The notes below the pieces were generated by a model. That model was not told the DNA's origin. It ran no database searches and saw only the letters and a list, made by a program, of their open reading frames with translations. From Harmothoe impar (Eukaryota > Annelida > Polychaeta > Phyllodocida > Polynoidae), in NCBI GenBank assembly GCA_947462335.1, contig OX381715.1, positions 38,044,650 through 38,108,649 on the forward strand: 64,000 nt of DNA, read 5' to 3'. Of this stretch, positions 21,958-31,122 are shown in pieces. The translations under genes were made by a program, and so were the position numbers. Position 1 is the stretch's first letter. Every line of letters begins with the position of its first letter.

Positions 21958-22658
21958 ATGTCTGAATCAGACACAGATTTTGAATTAGAAATTATTTTGT
22001 GGGATGAAGTAGATAGAGACGATTATCATACATGTCCAGAAGATGACATTTTAGACTACACTTCTACGAAAAGCATTATTATTCCTATACAGCGACAGTG
22101 TGTTGATGATGTGTATAACCCAGCTAACAAAAAAACGTTATTTTACGTCAAAATAACGTTATAAAATTTCATATAACGTTATGCCATAGTAAGGAGCCTT
22201 AGAGAAACGTTATTTAACGTTATATAACGTTATAAAATGTTGTTTAACGTTTTTTGTTTACTGGGAAGGCTTTAAATGGGCATTCAGTAGGAAGTTTATC
22301 AGAAGAGCTGTTAGAAATCGTTGATTCTTTAAAAAGATTTTTAAAAGAAATAGACGGGGAAACAGACCACATTGCGGTATTTCGAAATAATTTGTACGAG
22401 GTTCATGACGCTATTCACATTGTAGTCTATTGCGATCAAATAATACACTCTGATGACGGATTGATTAGAATAGATCAATTAAAACAATATCAACGTTTAC
22501 TAGTTGCAGCAAGGAATTATAATCAGGAACTGTTTCAGATTGAAACTATTGACACTAAAAGCCGATTCAGGTCTTTATTAGTATCAATGCTGAAGGATTC
22601 AGAGATGTTTGTCAATGGACTCATAAGAGCGTGGGCTTTTCACGGGTGGAGTCAGTGA
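21958..22658 (+). pseudogene. Left-arm family protein 2, broken by an insertion
   Basis: A paralog of the gene at 19775. The first part (21958-22124, acidic, starting at an ATG) runs into a palindromic insertion and stops at 22164. The second part resumes after 22260 and continues to a stop at 22658, ending with FHGWSQ like its relatives. Removing the insertion with one TA copy restores a single frame of about 188 codons, which shows the break came from the insertion rather than slow decay. Unless the insertion is spliced out, the full protein is not made; a shorter C-terminal product from an internal start is possible. No role is assigned. Confidence 0.75.
22125..22260. mobile_element. Roughly 130-bp palindromic MITE-like insertion
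   Basis: Ends are inverted copies of ACAAAAAAACGTTA, and the interior is built from repeated ATAACGTTAT words in both orientations. TA dinucleotides flank it (22125-22126 and 22259-22260), consistent with a TA target duplication of the mariner type. It is A/T-rich with no coding sequence. It splits the reading frame of a left-arm gene, so it arrived after the Polinton gene was formed. Confidence 0.75.
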
Positions 22659-22807
22659 CGCGGGAAATTCTATGAATATACATGAGGTCTCAGACCAATG
22701 ATTCTTTTGTCTCGGAGTTTGTTTTTAGATTTTTCTTTTTTTGCTGAGGAAAAGGGTTTAAAAGAGCGCGACGTCTTTGTGAGTTTGTTGGTTTAAACAC
22801 ATTTACC

Positions 22808-23487
22808 ATGGAGTTCACACATGTTTTGAGCGCTAAAACTACTGTACTATTCAGCGGAGCTGAAGTCAAGTTCACTAGAACTACATTTAGGGGAGTGAGA
22901 CATATATATGTTCCTACTACCGTCGTCGAGTGGGCTACTCAGATGAAAACTGTGATCGATAATTTGGACTGCTCTACTACAGAACAAACAATCGGGACTC
23001 TTCATCCTCAGTGGAAGTTGACTAAGTCTACTTTTAGAGGAGTGGAGTATGTCGGCTTTGTGAAGTACGTCGGCCAGTTGAGAATCGGGTAAGTTCATTA
23101 TTTGGTTTTAGCATGATTCATACTGACGTCATTTCTTGTCATTGACGTCGGTCAACTGAATTAAGTTTTCACATAGATTTGTCTCTGGTTTGAATCAACA
23201 ATCGTGAGAGTTTATATATTAATTTAATTAAATCTGTCGAAATAAATAAGAATACGTCAAGTCTAGATGATTAAAGAACTTCTTATAGATCAAGTTTACA
23301 TTTTTCTTTTTTTAGATTATAAACTACAACTACTTAGCTGAATCATGACTCATAGGTTTATTTTATTTTTATTTCAGCTTTGAATGTGTAAATGTGAGCA
23401 TAGACGACTACTGCAAGCTGTGCGCTATAACATCAGCTGATCCTCCAGAAGCCTCACCAGCAGTCGTCGTCATCAATGACGACGGCA

Positions 23488-23527
<40 letters not shown>

Positions 23528-24173
23528 TGGTCAAAGTGGTGCGAGAGTAGTGCAAGTTCAGGCATCAACCGCTAGAGGGGGTGAAAAGAGGTCTTCCCCG
23601 TTTAAAACTCCTCTGAAAAAGAGGAAAGTCATCTCTGTGTGGAAGTGGGTTCTAGACAGGGGAACAGACCTTTCTATTCAGGAATCTAGTAATTGCTATT
23701 TCGGCAAGGCCAACTGCGAATTCTCTTTAGAGCTTAAAAGAGAGAACTTAAAAAATCAAGAGGACAGTCAAGATTATGAACTCACTTTAAAAGAAGTGCA
23801 GAAGCCCCTCCCCTCTCCAGTAGAGTTAGCTACTAAAGTGTATGAGTATCTTCTTCGTCTGGAGTTTGCTCAGAAAGTGAAAGCAGCTTATTCTGGAGCA
23901 GGTTACTGCACTCCTGAAGAGTTTGATGATGATGATGATGGTGATTGCGTCTTAGAAAATCATATCAAGAAGTATTCAAGGACGTGCCACCTCAAGATCT
24001 CCATTACTCGCTTGCTAGAGGGTTGTAGCACTCTTTCCCCTTTCTTCGAGCGAGCAGGATACGTCAAATACGTCGACGCAGTCGAAGTGCTGGATGAGGT
24101 AGATCCTCAAGTCGTTCTCAGGAAAGGAAAATCCGAATTTGAAAACGAGTTCTGCGAGCTTGAGCTGATATAA
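22808..24173 (+). CDS. Spliced acidic nuclear protein (358 aa, unknown)
   Basis: Two exons: 22808-23088 and 23378-24173, joined at GG|GTAAGT and TTTATTTCAG|CTTTG, in frame. The ATG has a good context (ACCATGG) and a TTTAAAAG box lies about 50 bases upstream. The first 130 residues hold two similar segments, each with a (K/T)STFRGV-type or TTFRGV core, suggesting an internal duplication; the shape recalls small PC4-like DNA-binding modules but that is a weak guess. A poly-Asp run (coded by GAC repeats near 23487-23526) is followed by PLKKRKV, very close to the SV40 large T nuclear signal. A second acidic patch occurs near 23928. I do not recognise a family. A nuclear regulatory or DNA-binding role is inferred. 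Confidence 0.8.
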
Positions 24174-24177
24174 TACA

Positions 24178-24666
24178 ATGTGTTTCGATCCAACATATAA
24201 CTTTGTGATTATCTTGCCCAAAGAAGACCTAGCAAAATTAAAAGAACTGTTTTCTCTTCCTTTAGAAGAAAGGATGTATGACAGCGAAGAAACACAGCAA
24301 TTAGTGCACGGAATTGAGAGTTTCATAGACCAGTTCTCTTCAGATCTATGGCACACTACAGAACATATAGCGGCTACTTACACTGATGAAAACTCGAAGT
24401 ATGCCACTGAGAATCTTGCTGCAATTCAGATCATTTTCCACAACTGTGAATTAGTCACAGGGTTAAAGGTGACGGACACTTCGGAATTTAAATTCCTTAA
24501 AAAACAGCTAGACAAGAACCCTGTCATCAGTTACATGATGCACAGAATAAAAATGAAAGGGCTCTTTAAGACTGAGTGGCAAGAGCTAATGGAGTATGGT
24601 GAGTGGCTCTCTGAGAGCGCTACGTACCTAGAGCCCTTTTTTGGCTGGGAGGAATGCCCTTGTTAA
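24178..24666 (+). CDS. Left-arm family protein 3 (162 aa, unknown)
   Basis: The ATG lies only four bases after the stop of the spliced gene, so it may be translated by reinitiation or from its own transcript. The chain is mostly helical and ends with PFFGWEE, matching the F.GW(S/E) ends of the genes at 19775 and 21958. Its similarity to them is otherwise weak and rests mainly on length, helical pattern and the C-terminal motif. It is followed within ten bases by a perfect hairpin that contains AATAAA. No function is assigned. Confidence 0.75.
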   Translation: MCFDPTYNFVIILPKEDLAKLKELFSLPLEERMYDSEETQQLVHGIESFIDQFSSDLWHTTEHIAATYTDENSKYATENLAAIQIIFHNCELVTGLKVTDTSEFKFLKKQLDKNPVISYMMHRIKMKGLFKTEWQELMEYGEWLSESATYLEPFFGWEECPC

Positions 24667-24672
24667 TTCTAG

Positions 24673-24730
24673 ATTATAAATAAATCTAGCATTCTTTCAG
24701 CTTTGAAAGAATGCTAGATTTATTTATAAT
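24673..24730. terminator. Perfect 26-bp hairpin with AATAAA in both arms
   Basis: Left arm 24673-24698, loop AGCTTT, right arm 24705-24730, all 26 pairs matching. Each strand reads AATAAA, so it could supply poly(A) signals in both directions. The distal half of the arm (GAAAGAATGCTA) recurs once at about 24738. A pre-miRNA-like transcript is an alternative. Confidence 0.55.
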
Positions 24731-25496
24731 CATGACTGAAAGAATGCTACAAAATTAAAAGTATAAGACTTTATTTCTATATTGTTTTGTTGATTAGTTA
24801 ACATGAAGCAATGCAAATATATATGTATGCAGGCAATCATTTGCAAAGGTGTTCTCTTGTCTAGAATACAAACTTAATTTCTGTTAACTTTATACGGTAT
24901 ACAAGGGCGTTATAGTTATAAGTGTTACTTGTCACGTTAGTTATCAGCAGCGGCATTGTAAACGTCAGGGAAAATGCTTACATTAACCTTAATTAGTGTT
25001 CTTGTATATGATATACGGTGTCTCAGTAATATACAGCGTTGTATACGTCAGGGAAAATGCTTACATAGGTTTTAATTAGTGATATTTTATATGATATACG
25101 GTATCTCAGTAATATAGTCTTACATGATAGCACTATATACATTTTTAAGAAAACAGCTAAACATAAAGCACAAACTAATCACAGGCTTAATCAATAGTGA
25201 CACAGTTTGTAATTGTTACTCAATGGTATCAAAGTTTGTAATCGCTATTTAGTGTTTAATTGTACTTTTATACGATATACGGTATCTGATTAATACGGTG
25301 TTATATGATAGCTCTATATAGATATTATTTTCACAATGTCGCTGAGCATGAAGCACAAACAAAATACTTAGTTTATATGATATACAAGTAATTCGCTTAA
25401 TTCTTAGATATATATATTGTATACAAACAATTCAGCTTATAGTTTGAGTATTAAGAATAAATCTGCTTAAATACACGAACGAGTTCTTTTTCCTAT
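24731..25496. repeat. A/T-rich region with degenerate direct repeats
   Basis: An 83-bp unit starts at 24958 and 25041 (shared ACGTCAGGGAAAATGCTTAC and ATGATATACGG). A partial third relative lies near 25270. A TTTATT at 24763 can serve as a minus-strand poly(A) signal for the glycoprotein gene. No open frame. Confidence 0.65.
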
Positions 25497-26393
25497 TCAT
25501 ACTTCAGTTTCAACAATGTTGTCGTACACAATATTGTAAAACTTGTAATATTCAAATTCTGTCGACGTTGATCTGTTGCATGGTTTTTTCTTGACTAAGT
25601 AGACAATCCCAATCACAGCTATCACTCCCATTATAAGACTAACACTTATCCAAACAGGTAACAATTGGGGAGATTGGTTTAGTTCAACAGTATCAGCAGC
25701 AGAAGCAGGAGGAGGAGGAGGAGGAGCAGTAGTTTGATAAACTTTGAAAGTATCAGAATCAGTTTGTGTATCAATAACAGGTGAAGTAGTGATTTGTTTC
25801 AGAGTTGTAGAAACAAAGTTTGTTTCTATACTTCCTTCAGTACCGGTAGAACTAGGTTTTACAGTCCATAGAGTTAATTCAGGATCATAACTGACGCTGG
25901 CCGATTTAGTAGTAGTATCTAGAGTTTGAGTAGACAATGGGCTATTTGTTCCAGGACCTTTAGAGGTCGTGATGTGGGTAGTGGTGACAAATCCGGCGTC
26001 TGTGGAAGTGTGAGTCACCTCCTTTTCCTGTTTAGCTATCGTAAAATCCGAAGGTGTAGAAATGTAAGTAGGATGTACGAGGCAGTTCCATCTGATAGTA
26101 TAGTTTACGTCTTGAGGAATAGAATCGCAGTGAAAACTATCCCATTGATCTCTTATGTCTACGATTTTAAGACTTTGAAATTTCTGAAACACAGCTGTGT
26201 TGAATTTAATCATTTTGCATAGTCTCCAGTCTAAGTGATAATAGTGATGGTTATTCCAAATGTGAAAAGACTCAGGATCGACTTGACGACAAGTGATGAC
26301 TCCCTCTTTGCAGTCACACTTTTCACATATATCGATTTGGCAATTTGTTAATCCAAAAAGAAGCACAAACCCGAGTAAAATAGAACTCTCCAT
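25497..26393 (-). CDS. Type I membrane glycoprotein A (298 aa)
   Basis: The chosen start (ATG at 26393) gives a clean signal peptide (residues 1-18, MESSILLGFVLLFGL core); the frame is open upstream but adds only basic residues. The ectodomain has seven cysteines (23, 26, 28, 35, 59, 89, 104) beginning with a C-x2-C-x-C-x6-C cluster like leucine-rich-repeat caps, then a (V/I)K(I/V)xDIRD segment. A Ser/Thr/Pro-rich mucin-like stalk (about 110-245) follows, with a run of prolines. A transmembrane helix lies at about 252-273. The tail contains tyrosine sorting-like motifs (YNIV, YDNI). It is the paralog of the gene at 26989, transcribed in the opposite direction. A virion surface or cell-surface role is inferred; no fusion peptide is evident. 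Confidence 0.82.
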   Translation of the reverse strand: MESSILLGFVLLFGLTNCQIDICEKCDCKEGVITCRQVDPESFHIWNNHHYYHLDWRLCKMIKFNTAVFQKFQSLKIVDIRDQWDSFHCDSIPQDVNYTIRWNCLVHPTYISTPSDFTIAKQEKEVTHTSTDAGFVTTTHITTSKGPGTNSPLSTQTLDTTTKSASVSYDPELTLWTVKPSSTGTEGSIETNFVSTTLKQITTSPVIDTQTDSDTFKVYQTTAPPPPPPASAADTVELNQSPQLLPVWISVSLIMGVIAVIGIVYLVKKKPCNRSTSTEFEYYKFYNIVYDNIVETEV

Positions 26394-26988
26394 TTTGGGT
26401 TTCCTCTGTTCTCTTCGGCTGTATCCCGTTAACCTAGTTCTATTTAACACAGACGGAATTGATAGTAACTTTACCCGTATGAGAGGCGGGAAATCGCTTA
26501 ACCTAGTTCTTCAAGCATATACTTAGTTAGACAGTTCGGGTTATTACCGCTAAAACTTCTGCTTGGAGAATATATTCAGCGTCTGCGCTGTCTCCATGCT
26601 GATGTCTAACCTTCTTCGTGTAGTACACTGACACTGAACAACGGGTGGGAGAGTGAATATGCGGGTCATTTGTTCTGCGAGGCTGATTCACTCTCCCACC
26701 CGATGTTCAGTGTCAGTGCAGTATAGCGGTAGCGTTAAACAACGGGTGGGAGAGTGAATCAACCTCGCAAGAAGAAATGATGTGTTTATTTGATTTAATA
26801 AGATTATGCATCATCTACGTTTACATTTGCGTATTTATTAAACAAATAATACGGCAATATTTAAACATTAAGTAAACTGTCTTGAAACTTATCTTTTAAA
26901 ACAAAATTTAAAGACCGGTCTCGACGACTGCTTCAGTGTAGTCGCCGCGAAATGTGAATTCAGAACTCAGAGGATAATCGCGTACGAA
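26394..26988. promoter_or_regulatory. Divergent promoter region with two competing hairpins
   Basis: GGGTGGGAGAGTGAAT occurs at 26643-26658 and 26744-26759, and inverted at 26686-26701. The middle copy can pair with either neighbour: left pair with arms extended by ACTGACACTGAAC (26625-26720), right pair extended by TGCGAGG (26676-26769). A TTAACCTAGTTCT word occurs twice (about 26430 and 26499). The region lies between two genes facing apart, so it most likely holds both promoters. Confidence 0.6.
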
Positions 26989-27774
26989 ATGCTTACAGAA
27001 ATGCGAGTGTTTGGATTAGTGAGTCTTTTCATTGCAACAGTTGTATTCTTCGGAAGCTCGACATCGCTACTATGTGATGAGTGTACTTGCCGTCGAGCAA
27101 CAGTCACTTGTCGCCACGAACATATTGTTGGACTGTTTAAAATGGAGAGGGCTAGAGGCTTAGTGCATGGAAGAGTTCACAAACTAGACTTGCGCTTCTG
27201 TTGGATTGGGGCCCTGACTGAAGAACTCATTTTGTCTGTCTTCCCTCACGTCAAAGTGTTAGATATAAGAGATTCAGAACTAATTTGTGATCAACGCTAC
27301 TTGAATTTTAGCGGCAAGTCTTTTACGACTAAATACAGTTGTGATTTAGACACGCTTCTAACTACGACGACTACAACTTCAGTGACATTGAGTGACAAAA
27401 CTAGCACTGTCGCTACAAAGACTACTACTAAGGTTCGAATTCCAATTTTTCTACCCACTACACGCCGAGCTATTGTTGTAAGGACGACAACAACAACAAC
27501 AACAGAGTCAGCCACTACTGACCCTCCTTTCAATCCCGCCCTTCAACAATATACTGCGACCCTCGCTTGGTGGGTCTATGTATTGATCGCTGTTGTCGTG
27601 ATGTTGCTTATTGCTCTCATTGGGGTGCTTATATACATCAGAAATAGAGCTCACCCCCCTATACCGGATATTCCTCTAGACATGTTGTCTAAACATCTGC
27701 ATAAAAGGAGGTCTTCACCACCTCCTAGCAGTCCGTCTTCTTCTCAAACGTTGGTAACTATTCTTTTCTTTTAA
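26989..27774 (+). CDS. Type I membrane glycoprotein B (261 aa)
   Basis: Signal peptide (about residues 5-26), then seven cysteines at 29, 32, 34, 41, 71, 100 and 118, whose spacing and context match glycoprotein A (C-x2-C-x-C-x6-C; LDLRFC; VKVLDIRD...C). The segment at 63-100 looks like one leucine-rich repeat between cysteine caps. A Thr-rich stalk (125-178, coded by ACA/ACT runs) and a strong transmembrane helix (about 194-217) follow. The cytoplasmic tail is short, basic and Pro/Ser-rich. It is a diverged duplicate of the neighbouring gene, since the tails differ completely. A receptor-binding or immune-interaction role is inferred; a captured host leucine-rich-repeat protein is another possible origin. 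Confidence 0.85.
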   Translation: MLTEMRVFGLVSLFIATVVFFGSSTSLLCDECTCRRATVTCRHEHIVGLFKMERARGLVHGRVHKLDLRFCWIGALTEELILSVFPHVKVLDIRDSELICDQRYLNFSGKSFTTKYSCDLDTLLTTTTTTSVTLSDKTSTVATKTTTKVRIPIFLPTTRRAIVVRTTTTTTTESATTDPPFNPALQQYTATLAWWVYVLIAVVVMLLIALIGVLIYIRNRAHPPIPDIPLDMLSKHLHKRRSSPPPSSPSSSQTLVTILFF

Positions 27775-27930
27775 GCTTGCTAATCAAGCCTTAAATGTAA
27801 ATAGTTGTGAATATAAATGTTTATAAGCACGTCTATTAATACATGTATATAAGCATGTCGCTTGAATAACTAATATAATGTGACTCATAATATAGCATGT
27901 CGCTTAAATAGCTCCAAGCTGTGTATTGAC

Positions 27931-27973
<43 letters not shown>

Positions 27974-28103
27974 GATAAGTTTATGCTAAAGGAAATTTTG
28001 AAATAATTTATCCTCAGTGAGCTGTTTGACGCAGAGCAGCTGTTTCCTGGACGGTATAGAGGGAGACAGCAGCAAGTCGAGGAAATCGGAGCTTTCGCCT
28101 AGC

Positions 28104-28398
28104 TCTGCAGACTACACTGCTAGTCAGCTAGACTACGTCAACTACCCTCTTCTCTCAGCTACAGACTTACATGCAAGACTACACTTCTAGACGTCTAGAC
28201 TACTTCAACTACTCTCCTTTCAACACAAGGATATGCCTTCTCTCAAGTACTACAGACTTACATGCAAGACTACACTTCTAGACGTCTAGACCACGTCAAC
28301 TACTCTCCTTTCAACACAAGGATGTGCCTTCTCTCAGATAGAGACTTACATGCAAGACTACGCTTCTTGACGTCTAAACAACGTCAACTACTTTCTAT
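28104..28398. repeat. Three tandem units of about 90 bp
   Basis: Each unit holds ACTTACATGCAAGACTAC, then a palindrome TAGACGTCTA-type core, then CAACTACTCTC. Units 1 and 2 are closest; unit 3 is diverged (CTTGACGTCTAAAC). Confidence 0.85.
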
Positions 28399-29340
28399 CA
28401 TATAGTTTTTGTCTTGTTTTTTGGTTGTTAGATTGTTGCCCAATCTAGATGGAAGGTTCTTACTAGACTAAGACTGACTGACTGACTGACTGACTGACTG
28501 ACTGACTGACTGACTGACTGACTGACTGACTGACTGACTGACTGACTGAAATATCTGTGATTATTCCGCTTTTGAGTTGTTGTTGTTGTTATTGTTGTGT
28601 CAAATCTGTGATTTTGAATCGTGTTCGATCGGCATTGTCATTGTCATTGTCATTTTTAGTGTGCGTGTGTGAATTGTTAGGTTTGTTAAAGCTAATGAAA
28701 ACATATAATCATTATTTGCTAGTCATATAATCTTATTACTATATATTAGATGCATAAAAGCTTAGTGTGTGTGATTTAAAGTAGTAAATCATTTAACTGC
28801 TATGTATTTCACTGTATATCAAGTCGATTAGTGTGTGTGTTAGTAAGGAATCATTCACTGAGTATTTAGTACCGGTACTCTTAGCACTCACTGCATATCA
28901 AGCTGATAAGTGTATGTTATTTAGTATAAGCAACGAATCAGTATTCTTAGTATAAGCATATAACTATATTTTGTTTACTCAAGTTCATAGAACAATCATG
29001 TTATCAGGTATTACATGAATATCAGGTGCTAATCTATATGCTAAACACGCTATCAGGTATCTTTTTATTGAAGTCAAGTATTACATGAATATCAGGTGCT
29101 AATCTATATGCTATACATTCTATTAGATATTTTGTGAGAAAAGGCTCAGAGACATTGCCTAAGTATGCTAATCTATATCTTAAAACATGCTGCTTAGTAT
29201 TTTACGATAATCAGACGCTAAATCATTTATGTATTAACATGACAACTTTTAGTAAACTCTTCAGCGATAGATGAAACAAAAAAGTTCTTTTAAATAACGA
29301 TAATAATAAATACAATAAATCAGACAAATTGTGATCACAT

Positions 29341-29360
29341 TTTATTTATTTATTTATTTC
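29341..29360 (-). terminator. Poly(A) signals of the late gene block
   Basis: On the minus strand the sequence reads overlapping AATAAATAAATAAAT just after the protease stop, giving several AATAAA signals for the leftward transcripts. Confidence 0.7.
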
Positions 29361-29371
29361 ATTTACATTGA

Positions 29372-29791
29372 TTACAAGAAAGCAACTAGTCTATCATTAT
29401 ATTCAGTGTCAAAAGTAAAATGGTTTACAAAGTATTTCAAGTCATGACCGCGACAGCGAAAATAAGCATACAGAATACAATAATCTCCACACACGTCACT
29501 AGTTTGGCTTTGAAGGCGACGAGTAGAATACATATATGATTTATTCGCATTTATTAAGAAAGGTTTAACTTCGCGGGGTGGGTTCCCTAAAGAATCAAAA
29601 TATTCAATCGTGTCAGATAAAAACAAACACACCCAATGCTTGCCAGGTCCAAAAGAACTGTCTGTGTTTACTACATATAATCCGGGTTTTTGACCTTTCA
29701 TCCATAGTTCGTCATAAGCTATTACCCCTTTGAAATATTTAGAAGTGTATGGATCATTTCTAAGATAGTGGGCGATTTCTAATTCATTCAT
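29372..29791 (-). CDS. Adenain-type cysteine protease (139 aa)
   Basis: Maturation protease of the virion, a C5/Ulp1-fold enzyme that cuts capsid and core precursors. Visible catalytic set: His52 in GKHWVCLF, an acidic residue in EYFDSLG (Glu63 or Asp66), oxyanion Gln94, and nucleophile Cys101 in SDVCGDYC. The order and the seven-residue Gln-to-Cys spacing match adenovirus protease, though the chain is shorter than adenain (about 200 aa), as is usual for Polintons. Its ATG overlaps the stop of the major capsid gene as ATGA (29791-29788). It is the last gene of the leftward block, followed directly by poly(A) signals. Confidence 0.95.
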   Translation of the reverse strand: MNELEIAHYLRNDPYTSKYFKGVIAYDELWMKGQKPGLYVVNTDSSFGPGKHWVCLFLSDTIEYFDSLGNPPREVKPFLINANKSYMYSTRRLQSQTSDVCGDYCILYAYFRCRGHDLKYFVNHFTFDTEYNDRLVAFL

Positions 29792-31122
29792 GTTTCAACA
29801 ACAACGTTTCTGGCTTGATCAATTTTCATCAAAGCTTCAAAACTACCGTACACAATCACTGTAGTCGCATTTTCTAAAGCTTTTGCAAATTTAGCAGTGA
29901 GTCTAGTTTGACCCCTTCTTAGAGGGTTAGAATACAAGGCGTTCTTGCTTTTTTCTAAGTCAAAAACATAAATAGCATATCCGTGTAAGAAATCAAAGTA
30001 ACTGATGTTTGGTAGTTCTTTCTGTTCAGGTGGTACACAGTCGAATAACCTACAATAAGTAGATGCGTAGTTCTTATCAGTAAAATTTGGTTGCATTGGT
30101 CGTCCTCCACAACTTTGACCGTCTATTTGAAAATCTAGATAATTCAAGTCAAAATTTTGGAAATTAAACGGGTTATGTTGGTTGTCAGCGCTGTATGCTG
30201 AAGATAGTACAAATCCGACCACGAGACATTTAGGAATTGAATCTTGAAATAGATTATCCATAGTCCAAGTATAGCTGTCTTTTGGAATGTTATATGCCTT
30301 GATTTCGCTTCTGGTGAAAGGATATAGCGCCATTTCTTTCTTTAACATTTCACCATGAGCAGTTAACACACCTGGATGCATTCTAGCATACGGTACAAGT
30401 AAAGTTGCGTCTTGAATGATCACAGAATATGATTTTGACGTAGTTGCATATGACGGATCTTTTGGATCAGGAGTTTTAAACATTAATGCAAAATTGTCAG
30501 GTGTAGGATAAAATTTTAAATTGATAGGGAGTCCGTTAATTAACAGCCTGTCTTGTTGACAAATATCTACAAACATGTTAGCTTTCAATCTCAGAGTTTT
30601 TCCAGATTTAGTCATTTGGTGTCTGTTAGATAGACCAGTGTTACCGTCTCCTAATATAAAATCATCCATTGATTCTGCTGAATCTGGGTAAAATCCAGCT
30701 ACACTCATAACAGTTTTACATTCTTTTTCTCCTTTTTTCAAAAGAACATCAAATATAGCTTTATATGCATTATTACTTCCAACAGTAGACGTGATATTCT
30801 GCTGCTGAATTGAAAAATCAAACTGTCTAAACAGAGATGAGCTAGGTAAATTAATTAAAGAGACTATATTTTTAGCTGTGACTGGCTTGTTTTTATCGTC
30901 ATTAATGATAACATCTAGCAGCAGTGAAATGTCTTTTAACACAATGTAATCAGAGGAATTGTTATGCACGTCAAATTCTAATGTAGACCCTTTAGAAATT
31001 TGCCCGATTGGACGATAGTCTTTGACATAAATATCTTGAATAGCGGTCTCGACTGGTGGGACATTAAATAGAGCTACTCTGTGGTCGAAACCTTCTTCTG
31101 CGTTATTCAACACAAATGTCAT
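29788..31122 (-). CDS. Major capsid protein, double jelly-roll (444 aa)
   Basis: Corresponds to the Polinton capsid family often annotated in animal genomes as F54H12.2-like. Recognisable blocks are the N-terminal P(V/I)xxxxxDxYxxxYRP region, a QLLINGLPINL-like strand pair near residue 195, the central LLVPYARMHPGVLTAHGEML segment with following YPFTRSEI, and the NPFNFQNFDLNYLDFQIDG block followed by a YxRLF stretch. Length agrees with other Polinton capsids. It overlaps the upstream core gene and the downstream protease gene by ATGA. It would form the hexameric capsomers of the virion. No break is seen. Confidence 0.93.
   Translation of the reverse strand: MTFVLNNAEEGFDHRVALFNVPPVETAIQDIYVKDYRPIGQISKGSTLEFDVHNNSSDYIVLKDISLLLDVIINDDKNKPVTAKNIVSLINLPSSSLFRQFDFSIQQQNITSTVGSNNAYKAIFDVLLKKGEKECKTVMSVAGFYPDSAESMDDFILGDGNTGLSNRHQMTKSGKTLRLKANMFVDICQQDRLLINGLPINLKFYPTPDNFALMFKTPDPKDPSYATTSKSYSVIIQDATLLVPYARMHPGVLTAHGEMLKKEMALYPFTRSEIKAYNIPKDSYTWTMDNLFQDSIPKCLVVGFVLSSAYSADNQHNPFNFQNFDLNYLDFQIDGQSCGGRPMQPNFTDKNYASTYCRLFDCVPPEQKELPNISYFDFLHGYAIYVFDLEKSKNALYSNPLRRGQTRLTAKFAKALENATTVIVYGSFEALMKIDQARNVVVET

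Larger units (their letters stand above)
27775..29371. repeat. Repeat-rich non-coding region
   Basis: It contains, in order: (TTGA)n at about 27928-27974; three tandem units of 88-91 bp (agactta anchors at 28163, 28254, 28342); (GACT)n at about 28471-28549; and a 70-bp direct repeat with anchors at 29008 and 29078. The rest is A/T-rich without open frames. It separates the rightward accessory genes from the leftward virion genes and could hold replication or recombination sites. Confidence 0.75.

Noticed and set aside
27928..29115. Tandem repeats as a CRISPR array
   Set aside because: Units are contiguous or nearly so, without unique spacers, in eukaryotic DNA.
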